Below are positions 24,737 to 31,333 of a DNA stretch of 64,000 nt, in pieces (positions within the stretch are counted from its first letter, which is position 1; each line of letters opens with the position of its first letter). Where the stretch lies: assembly GCA_016235265.1 (NCBI GenBank), contig JACRLI010000009.1:62001-126000 (forward strand), read 5' to 3'. Made by a program: the position numbers and the translations under genes. The notes under the pieces were generated by a model. It saw only the letters and a list, made by a program, of their open reading frames with translations. It had not been told where the DNA came from and made no database searches. This DNA comes from Candidatus Eisenbacteria bacterium (GTDB taxonomy: Bacteria; Eisenbacteria; RBG-16-71-46; JACRLI01).

Positions 24737-25963
24737 CTACAGCGCCCGGCGCGGCGGTACCAGCAAGTTGGCGGCGAGCAGCCCGGCGACCAGCGCCACG
24801 GCCACGAACGCCATGGTGAACGCGGCCTGCAGGCCGGACAGCACGTCGTGCGCGGCCAGCGCCGAGAAGCTCCGGAAGCCCAGGCTCCCGGGGACGAGCA
24901 GCATCAGCCCGGGCACCAGCGTGACACCGGCGGGGTGGCGGCGCACGCGCGCCAGCGCATTGCTGCCCATGCCCACCAGCAGCGCCCCGACCAGGGCGCC
25001 GAGCTCGGGGCCCAGCACGTGGGCGCCCAGGCGCGCCCCGAAGAATGCGAGTACACCCGCGCACAGGATCCAGCCCATGTCGCGCGGGCGGGCCCCCAGC
25101 AGCACGCCGTGCGCGAACGGGGCCACCCCCAGCGCGGCCCACAGGATCCAGCCTGGCGGAGCCACCGGATCCACCGGGGCGGGCGCGCCGAAGAAGATCC
25201 CGGCGACGCGGCTGCCCAGCACCGCGCCGAAGGCCAGCCCCATGAACATCACCACCGCACCGGTGAGCCGCGAGGAGCCCGACACCAGGTGCCCGCTGGA
25301 CAGCTCCGTCATCGCCACGGTGAGCGTGAAGCCGGGGATCAGCACGATCACCCCGGCGAGCAGCGTCACGTGCAGGCTCACGTGCGGAATGGTGGTGGCG
25401 GCGGCCACTGCGACGGCCGCGGCCAGTGCCGCGGCCGCGGGCTCGAACAGCCGCCCGGCGTTGCGGAAGCGCCGCGCGAGGATCGCCATGAGCCCGATCA
25501 CCAGGCCCACGACGGAGGTCAGCGCCATCTCGCGCCAGCCCCCGCCCAGAAAGCTCGCGGCGGATCCGGAGGCCACCGCGAAGCAGGCTGCCCGGGTGGC
25601 AGGGCCGTACCTCGCCGGTGCGGCCAGGATCTCGTCCACCCGCTCCTCGGCCCGGGTGGGAGAGATCCGCGCCGCGGAAACGTCGTCAATGGCCTGCTCC
25701 ACCAGCGTCTGGCGTTCGAGGTCCACTTCGCCCTGCTCGGCGCGGACCAGGAAGGTCTCGCGGTAGCCGGGGGCGTCGAAGGTGGCGAACACCGCCGTGG
25801 GGGTGGCGAAGAAGGCGCCCTGGATCCCCAGCGCTCGCGAAACGTCGGTCATGGCGTCTTCCAGCCGGTGGCTGGGCGCGCCCAGGCGGTGCAGCGCGCG
25901 GGCGAGCTTCACGGTGAAGGCCACCGCGGGCGGGGGGGATGATTCTGTGCGATGGTTTGACAT
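24737..25963 (-). CDS. ThrE-family threonine/serine exporter
   Basis: The 408-residue protein has a soluble N-terminal DUF1212-type domain (AFTVKLARALHRLGAPSHRLED, ATPTAVFATFDAPG) followed by about ten membrane helices, including LIPGFTLTVAMTELSSGHLVSG, LVPGLMLLVPGSLGF, which is the signature of the ThrE exporter family. It would export threonine, serine or related amino acids. GAAGGA lies 7 bases before the ATG. It is divergent from an Lrp-type regulator and is followed by a PLP enzyme of Cys/Met metabolism. Confidence 0.88.
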   Translation of the reverse strand: MSNHRTESSPPPAVAFTVKLARALHRLGAPSHRLEDAMTDVSRALGIQGAFFATPTAVFATFDAPGYRETFLVRAEQGEVDLERQTLVEQAIDDVSAARISPTRAEERVDEILAAPARYGPATRAACFAVASGSAASFLGGGWREMALTSVVGLVIGLMAILARRFRNAGRLFEPAAAALAAAVAVAAATTIPHVSLHVTLLAGVIVLIPGFTLTVAMTELSSGHLVSGSSRLTGAVVMFMGLAFGAVLGSRVAGIFFGAPAPVDPVAPPGWILWAALGVAPFAHGVLLGARPRDMGWILCAGVLAFFGARLGAHVLGPELGALVGALLVGMGSNALARVRRHPAGVTLVPGLMLLVPGSLGFRSFSALAAHDVLSGLQAAFTMAFVAVALVAGLLAANLLVPPRRAL

Positions 25964-26007
25964 CGGAAGATCCTTCTGGAAGTTGGTCCGTTCTGGATGA
26001 TAGATTC

Positions 26008-26517
26008 ATGTCCATGGCAAAGAAACAGAATAAATTGCGGAAGGAGCCGACGCGCAGGACCCTGGACCGAATGGATCTGGAGATCCTGGCCGAACTGCAG
26101 AACAATGCGCGGCTCTCCAACAAGGAGCTGGCGTCGCGCGTGGGCCTGGCGCCCTCGAGCTGCCTGGAGCGGGTGCGGCGGCTGCTGACGGAGGGCACCA
26201 TCCGCGGCTTCCATGCGGAAGTGGAGCCTGCGGCGCTGGGGATCGGGCTGCAAGCCCTCATCGCGGTGCGGCTGCGCCGTCACTCCCTGGCCATGGTGCG
26301 CGCGTTCCGCGGCCATGCCGCGGGACTACCGGAGATGCTGGCTGTCTACCACCTGGCGGGGGCGCAGGACTTCCTGCTCCACGTCGCGGTGCGCGACGTG
26401 GAGCACCTGCGCGCGCTGGCAGTGAACGAGCTCACCTCGCGCCCGGAGGTGGACCACGTCGAAACGTCGCTGATCTTCGAACACTCGCGCGGTCGCCTGT
26501 CGGCAGGAGGCAGGTGA
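26008..26517 (+). CDS. Lrp/AsnC-family transcriptional regulator
   Basis: The 169-residue protein has an N-terminal winged helix-turn-helix (LDRMDLEILAELQNNARLSNKEL, then RVGLAPSSCLERVRRL) and a C-terminal RAM ligand-binding domain (VRAFRGHAAGLPEMLAVYHLAGAQDFLLHV). Lrp proteins sense amino acids; its divergence from the ThrE-type exporter with 44 bases between the starts makes that exporter and the PLP enzyme its probable targets. The ATG at 26008 or 26014 is preferred; the open frame further upstream overlaps thrE. The 3' end lies in the second AGGAT-hairpin element. Ligand unknown. Confidence 0.9.
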   Translation: MSMAKKQNKLRKEPTRRTLDRMDLEILAELQNNARLSNKELASRVGLAPSSCLERVRRLLTEGTIRGFHAEVEPAALGIGLQALIAVRLRRHSLAMVRAFRGHAAGLPEMLAVYHLAGAQDFLLHVAVRDVEHLRALAVNELTSRPEVDHVETSLIFEHSRGRLSAGGR

Positions 26518-26593
26518 GACAGCCGCAGCGATGTCGGGCCAGGATGGCCCGACGAGCGGGCCCTGAGAGGCACACCTGCGTCCCGGCAGAGGG
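26510..26593. repeat. AGGAT-hairpin element copy 2
   Basis: This region aligns with the right half of copy 1 (23352-23431). Its central hairpin is 26533-26540 with 26546-26553 around the same AGGAT loop, but the 8-bp stem sequence differs from copy 1 on both sides, so pairing is kept by compensating changes. GCAGGTG at 26510-26516 pairs with CACCTGC at 26573-26579; the inverted arms are more degraded than in copy 1. It includes the stop codon of the lrp gene. Confidence 0.65.
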
Positions 26594-26628
26594 CATGGGA
26601 AGCCCCGGGCCGAGGCCAGGCAAATGAA

Positions 26629-26713
26629 GCAGCCGCGCCCGTGCGAGGTCGGGCGCGGCTGCGAAGGGAGCGCACGTTCGTGCGCTCGAGCGGGCGCGTG
26701 GGCGCCCTATTTC
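26629..26713 (-). repeat. Triple-hairpin 3' element, copy B (after PEP-CTERM gene 2)
   Basis: Hairpins at 26629-26641 with 26650-26662 (13 bp), 26668-26675 with 26680-26687 (8 bp, loop GTTC) and 26692-26697 with 26702-26707 (6 bp), then TATTTC. Order, spacing and the CTCGAGC joint match copy A at 19908-19986; the first stem is longer here by paired bases on both arms. It begins 5 bases beyond the stop of the PEP-CTERM gene and may end its transcript: on the minus strand the last hairpin is followed by TTCATTTG. Confidence 0.75.
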
Positions 26714-26717
26714 GGGG

Positions 26718-27455
26718 TCACTTCCTCCGCGCGCCCAGCATCGCGCCCGCCAGCCCCAGCGCGACGAGGATCCCACTCCCGGGCTCCGGCACCGGGTCCG
26801 GTGTCGGGTCCTTCTTCTCGGCCACGATGTTCGTCCGCAGCCGGTACCACGTGTCCCGCTGTCCGGGCATGAGCTCGTTCTCCGGCTCCCAGATCCACAT
26901 GGCCTCGTTGGCGATGCCCGCCACGGGGCCGCCGTTGTAGGTGGTCCACACCGAGCGCCCGTTGGTCTGCGGGCCGACCGCGACCGTGGGGTTGGCGCCC
27001 GCCACCAGGAACGAGGGCCCGCTCCAGCCCGACCACGGGTCGTACCACTGCACGTCGCTGTTGTACAGCGGGTCCATCACCGCGTACTCCCAGTCGGTCA
27101 TGTTGGTGGTGAGCATGTCCGTGCCGGTGGATTCCCAGACGAATCCCGAACCGGGGGTGATGGACACCTGGGCCAGGAAGGCCCCGGGCTTCATCCCGGG
27201 AGCGTCAATGTCCGCCTCCTGGACGTGGATGATGATCTCGTGCTCCTTGCCCGGCGCCGAAAGATTGAAGTCGAACGAGTCTGCGTGGCGCCAGTCGTCG
27301 AAATGGCGGCCGGCGTAGTACGGCCCATGATCGGTGGAGACAGTCATGCGATCGTCGCCGGTGGCGGTGAGCGTCAGGATGAAGGCGTGGGCGGGCGTCG
27401 CGTTCATGCCCACGGCCAGGAGCATGGCGGCGGCAGCGAACAGCTTCACTCTCAT
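26718..27455 (-). CDS. PEP-CTERM sorting-domain protein, paralog 2
   Basis: The 245-residue protein has a signal peptide (MRVKLFAAAAMLLAVGMNATPAHA), a beta-rich domain and the classical sorting signal PVPEPGSG-hydrophobic helix-GARRK. It is a paralog of the protein at 20033 (shared TATGDD, PGAFLAQVSITPGSGFVWES, NGGPVAGIANEAMWIWEPE). The ATG at 27455 is chosen because GAGGA lies 7 bases upstream and a real signal peptide starts there; the frame extending to 27515 is rejected. The ORF has a consensus promoter at 27525 and a conserved triple hairpin behind it. Exosortase is not in the window. Confidence 0.9.
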   Translation of the reverse strand: MRVKLFAAAAMLLAVGMNATPAHAFILTLTATGDDRMTVSTDHGPYYAGRHFDDWRHADSFDFNLSAPGKEHEIIIHVQEADIDAPGMKPGAFLAQVSITPGSGFVWESTGTDMLTTNMTDWEYAVMDPLYNSDVQWYDPWSGWSGPSFLVAGANPTVAVGPQTNGRSVWTTYNGGPVAGIANEAMWIWEPENELMPGQRDTWYRLRTNIVAEKKDPTPDPVPEPGSGILVALGLAGAMLGARRK

Positions 27456-27524
27456 CGAAGAATCCTCGCAGGGGGCCTGGTGGCGACCGGGTCTGGGTGC
27501 TGGGTGCGGCCCCATAACGAAAGA

Positions 27525-27552
27525 ATTATATCACGAACTCGTAACGTGTCAA
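27525..27552 (-). promoter_or_regulatory. Promoter of PEP-CTERM gene 2
   Basis: A perfect TTGACA (27547-27552) and a perfect TATAAT (27525-27530) are 16 bases apart on the minus strand, with TGA before the -10 box. The stretch TTGACACGTTA is identical to the one at 20.8 kb and the spacer length is the same. The leader is about 65 bases, as for paralog 1. Confidence 0.85.
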
Positions 27553-27709
27553 GTTGGAGATGGGGGGCCGCCGAAGGAAGGCCACGGAAAAGCGCTCTTG
27601 CCGGGAACCCGGAGGCCGTATTTCGAATTCTGATAGGTAGGTAGGCGGTCCGGGGCACATTTCCGCGCTCCCGGCGCATGGCAAAGGGGGGCGGCTGGTG
27701 GCACGGCCG

Positions 27710-27738
27710 TTGACCCAAGTGCCGCAGGTTGTTATGGT
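27710..27738 (+). promoter_or_regulatory. Promoter of the PorV-like gene
   Basis: TTGACC (27710-27715) and TATGGT (27733-27738) are 17 bases apart on the plus strand, about 105 bases before the ATG at 27849. Both hexamers are near consensus. Confidence 0.6.
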
Positions 27739-27848
27739 GCCTTCATCGCCCGGAATGACCCGGGCTTCTCAGGCCCTGCGGGTCCGTCCGCGGCGCCGCC
27801 CCAACCGGGGCGGGCCGCGCCGGCAGCCCGCCCGGAAAGGCTGATCGC

Positions 27849-28829
27849 ATGCGGTGTCCGAACCGGATCCTCCTGGCGCTCCTGCTGGTGCTGACCCTGC
27901 CCATCCCGGCCCGGGCCGACAAGTACGCCGGGGAGTTCCTGAAGCTGGGCGTGGGCGCGCGCGCCCTGGGCATGGGCGGGGCGTTCGTGGGCCTTTCCGA
28001 CGACGCCACCGCGATGTACTGGAACCCGGCCGGGCTGGGCTTCCTCACGCGCCGCCAGCTCCTGCCCGCGCACTCCGAGGAGTTCGGGCAGGTCCTCAAC
28101 TACGACTACCTGGGCTTCGTGCAGCCGCTGAGCCCACGGGAGACCCTGGGCTTCGCGGTGGTTCGCCTGTCGCTCGACAACATCCCGCTCACCGACAGCC
28201 TGCGCACGCAGCCGGGCCCGGGCGGCCTGCCGGTGCCGATCTACGACGAAGGCCGGCTGATCTACACCAGCGACTCGGAGATGGCGCTGCTCATGAGCTA
28301 CGGGCGCGTGGTCAGCCGCCGGCTCAACCTGGGCCTCACCGTGAAACTCATCCGCCAGAGCGTGGCGGAGCACTCCAGCTTCGGTTTCGGGGCGGACGTG
28401 GGCGCCATCTACACGCCCTCGCCCAGCGTCTCGTTCGGCCTGGCGCTCCACGACGCCTTCGGCACGTTCCTCAACTGGGACACCGGGCGCCACGAGCGCA
28501 TCTCGCCCTCGCTGCGCGCGGGCACCGCGATCACGCGCGGCATCGGGCAGGACCACCTGGTCACCCTGGCCGGGGACGTGTACCTGACCTTCGACAACCG
28601 GCGCACCTTCAGCCAGTTCTCCACCGGCAAGGTGGGCGGCGAGTTCCACACCGGCGCCGAATACTGGTACCGGCGCACGCTGGCGCTGCGCGCCGGGTTC
28701 AACCACGGCAACTTCACCGCGGGCGCCGGCGGACGCCGGGGCCGCTTCGCGCTGGATTACGCCTTCATCTCCAACTCGAACGCGGGCCTGGACAACACCC
28801 AGCGCATCTCGGGCAGTTTCGAGTTTTAG
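27849..28829 (+). CDS. PorV/PorQ-family outer-membrane protein
   Basis: The 326-residue protein has a signal peptide (MRCPNRILLALLLVLTLPIPARA) and the typical opening of the PorV/PorQ (UPF0164) group: FLKLGVGARALGMGGAFVGLSDDATAMYWNPAGLG, here in several pieces. Alternating hydrophobic strands continue to the C-terminal Phe (SGSFEF), as expected for an outer-membrane barrel. In type IX secretion PorV links cargo to the membrane, while other members have other roles; no type IX gene is seen here. GGAAAGG precedes the ATG. It lies 15 bases before the first GlgC-like gene, which may be cotranscribed. Confidence 0.85.
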   Translation: MRCPNRILLALLLVLTLPIPARADKYAGEFLKLGVGARALGMGGAFVGLSDDATAMYWNPAGLGFLTRRQLLPAHSEEFGQVLNYDYLGFVQPLSPRETLGFAVVRLSLDNIPLTDSLRTQPGPGGLPVPIYDEGRLIYTSDSEMALLMSYGRVVSRRLNLGLTVKLIRQSVAEHSSFGFGADVGAIYTPSPSVSFGLALHDAFGTFLNWDTGRHERISPSLRAGTAITRGIGQDHLVTLAGDVYLTFDNRRTFSQFSTGKVGGEFHTGAEYWYRRTLALRAGFNHGNFTAGAGGRRGRFALDYAFISNSNAGLDNTQRISGSFEF

Positions 28830-28844
28830 CCCCGGGGCTCCCTC

Positions 28845-30007
28845 ATGCGCGACGTCTACGTGATGGTCCTGGCGGGGGGCAAGGGCGACTCGCTCGGGCT
28901 GCTCACCGCGCACCGTCCGGCGGCGGCCCTGCCCTTCGGCGGGAAGTACCGCGCCATTGATTTCGTGCTCTCCAACTGCGCCCACTCCGAGCTGTCCCGC
29001 GTGGGGCTGCTCACGCAGTACGCACCCACCTCGCTCAACCGCCACGTGGGCATCGGGCGCCCCTGGGGCCTGGACCGCCGCGACGGCGGCCTGACGCTGC
29101 TGCAGGCGTTCGGCCGGCGGCAGGAGGCCAGCTGGTACCGCGGCACCGCCGACGCGGTGGCCCAGAACCGCGACCAGTTGCAGGGCGTGCGCATGACGCT
29201 GGTGCTCTCCGGCGACGCCGTCTACATGGCCGACTACGGCGAGCTGATCCGTTCCCACCAGGCCTCCGGCGCCGCGCTCACCGTGATGGTCAAGGAAGTG
29301 CCCGCCGATCAGTGCGGTCGCTACGGAATGGTGACGCTGGAGGGGCCGCGCGTGGTGCGGTTGGAGGAGAAGCCGCGGGCCACCGAGACGCGCTGGGCCT
29401 CCATGGGGGTGTACCTGTTCGAGACCCAGGCCCTGCTCAAGCGGCTGGAGGCCGCGACCGGGCCGGACATGGTCTACCACGTGATCATCCCCATGATCGA
29501 GCAGGGCGAACGGGTGGAGGCGCGCACCTTTGACGGCTTCCACGAAGACCTGGGCAAGGTGGACGCCTACTACCGCGCCAACATGGACCTGCTGGGCAAG
29601 CGCCCGCCGCTGAACCTGTACGACCCCGAGTGGCCGGTGTTCTCCAAGAACGAGGAGTTGGCGCCGGCGCTGGTGGGCACCGACGCGGTGATCTCGGGCA
29701 GCGTGGTCGCCAACCTTTCGGTGGCGTGCGGGTGCAGAAGGGCGCGCGGGTGGAGCGCTCCATCGTGTTCGCATTCTCGCGCATCGAGGCCGGCTCGGTG
29801 GTGGACACCACCATCCTGGACAAGCGCGTGCACGTGGGCGGCGGCGCCCGGGTGGGCGGACCGGGGGCGATCACCGTGATCGGCAAGAACGCCACGCTGC
29901 CGCCGGGCCTGCTGGTGGGCGAGGGGGCGCGCGTGGCGCTGGGCGCGGTGCCCGCGGATTTCAGCGGCACCACGGTGGCCGCGGGCGCCGAGGTGGCGCA
30001 CCGATGA
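28845..30007 (+). pseudogene. GlgC-like paralog 1, single-base frameshift, altered active site
   Basis: The nucleotidyltransferase part is in one frame (MRDVYVMVLAGGKGDSLGLL ...) and the left-handed beta-helix tail (VQKGARVERSIVFAFSRIEAG ... VAHR) is in another; the change lies near 29720, where TCGGTGGCG lacks one G compared with the expected TCGGGTGGC. The second frame ends exactly at the start of the next glgC (ATGA), so the shift is recent or a sequencing error. Key motifs differ from true GlgC: GGKGDSLGLL instead of [10 protein letters not shown] (catalytic Arg lost), RPAAALPF instead of RAKPAVPF, and SGDAVYMADY instead of [10 protein letters not shown]. If intact it is probably a regulatory, not catalytic, subunit. 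Confidence 0.75.
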
Positions 30008-31287
30008 GCCAGCGCTACTCCATGCTGCTGGCCGGCGGCGAAGGCAGCCGGCTGTGCCTGCTCTCGGAGAAGCGGGCCAAGCCCGCGGTGCCGTTCGCGG
30101 CCAAGTACCGCATCATTGACTTCGCGCTCTCGAACACCGTGAACTCCGGCATCTTCGACATCGGCATTCTCACCCAGTACCGGCCCGCCTCGCTCAACCA
30201 GCACATCGGCAGCGGGCGGCCGTGGGACCTGGACCGCACCCGCGGCGGCGTGGAGCAGCTGCAGCCCTACCTGGGCTGGGCCGAGACCGACTGGTACAAG
30301 GGCACCGCCGACGCGGTGTACCAGAACCTGCACGTGCTGCAGGCCACCCGCGCCGAGGAGGTGCTGATCCTCTCCGGCGACCACGTGTACAAGATGGACT
30401 ACAACCCCATGTACCAGTTCCACGCCTCGCACCCCGGCTCGGTGACGGTGGCGGTGAAGGAAGTGCCCGAGCAGCTCACCAACCAGTTCGGCATCCTCCA
30501 GCTGGGCCCGAAGAACCGTGTGGTGCACTTCGAGGAGAAGCCGCGGCACGCGCGCAGCACGCTGGCGTCCATGGGCATCTACATCTTCTCGCGCAGCCTG
30601 CTGGAGCGGCTGCTGACCGAGGACGCCGCCGACGCGAACAGTCGCCACGATTTCGGCCACGACCTGCTGCCGCGGCTGGTCGCCGAGGGCGAGGTGTACG
30701 CCTACGCCTACGAGGGCTACTGGGCGGACATCGGCACCGTGGACTCCTACTACCAGGCCACCATGGACCTGACGCGCGTGGACGCGGAGCTGGACCTGCG
30801 CGATCCCGATTGGCCCATCCACACCGTGAGCTACGACCTGCCCCCGATGTTCGTGGGCAACACCGGCTCGGTGAGACGTTCGCTCATGGGCAGCGGCAGC
30901 ATCGTGCGCGGCCGGGTGGAGAACTCAGTGATCTCGCCGGGGGTGATCGTGGAGAAGGGGGCGGTGGTGCGGGATTCGATCGTGATGAACCAGTGCTGGA
31001 TCGGCAGCGACGCGGTGGTGGACCGGGCGATCATTGACAAGAGTGTCTTCGTGGGCCGCGGGGCGCGCGTGGGGCACGGTCCTTCAGGCGTGCCCAACGT
31101 GTCCTGCCCGGAGCACCTGAGCTCGGGGCTTTCCATCGTGGGCAAGGGCACGCGGCTCCCCGACGGGCTGGTGGTTGGCCGCAATTGCCGCATCGCCCCG
31201 GACCTGATCGAGAAGGACTTCGCCGAGGGCGGCCTGCCCAGCGGCGCGGCCATGGACCCGCCGGCGCGCAGGGCGGCCTTGAAGTAG
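30004..31287 (+). CDS. glgC: Glucose-1-phosphate adenylyltransferase
   Basis: The 427-residue enzyme makes ADP-glucose from ATP and glucose-1-phosphate for glycogen synthesis. Motifs are [75 protein letters not shown] and a C-terminal left-handed beta-helix with hexapeptide-like repeats ([19 protein letters not shown]). It overlaps the preceding paralog by 4 bases and is the conserved member of the pair. No glgA, glgB or glgP is in the window. Confidence 0.92.
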   Translation: MSQRYSMLLAGGEGSRLCLLSEKRAKPAVPFAAKYRIIDFALSNTVNSGIFDIGILTQYRPASLNQHIGSGRPWDLDRTRGGVEQLQPYLGWAETDWYKGTADAVYQNLHVLQATRAEEVLILSGDHVYKMDYNPMYQFHASHPGSVTVAVKEVPEQLTNQFGILQLGPKNRVVHFEEKPRHARSTLASMGIYIFSRSLLERLLTEDAADANSRHDFGHDLLPRLVAEGEVYAYAYEGYWADIGTVDSYYQATMDLTRVDAELDLRDPDWPIHTVSYDLPPMFVGNTGSVRRSLMGSGSIVRGRVENSVISPGVIVEKGAVVRDSIVMNQCWIGSDAVVDRAIIDKSVFVGRGARVGHGPSGVPNVSCPEHLSSGLSIVGKGTRLPDGLVVGRNCRIAPDLIEKDFAEGGLPSGAAMDPPARRAALK

Positions 31288-31296
31288 GGAAGGCAC

Positions 31297-31324
31297 TCAT
31301 GCCTGCCCCGCGGGTCAGGCATGA
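31297..31324. terminator. Hairpin between convergent glgC and LysM genes
   Basis: TCATGCCTG (31297-31305) pairs with CAGGCATGA (31316-31324) around a ten-base loop, 10 bases past glgC and 10 bases past the stop of the convergent LysM gene. Placement suggests a bidirectional terminator; no T-run is present. Confidence 0.5.
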
Positions 31325-31333
31325 AGGCCCGGC

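Larger units (their letters stand above)
27456..27848. other. Divergent intergenic region (393 bases)
   Basis: The region holds the promoter of PEP-CTERM gene 2 on the minus strand (27525-27552) and the promoter of the PorV-like gene on the plus strand (27710-27738). Between them is a short run of GGTA-like tandem repeats (TAGGTAGGTAGG near 27636). No coding frame is seen. Confidence 0.6.

Noticed and set aside
29630..30007. A separate 125-residue gene for the GlgC tail
   Set aside because: Its first third is read-through of the other phase; only the beta-helix part is real and belongs to the frameshifted GlgC-like gene.
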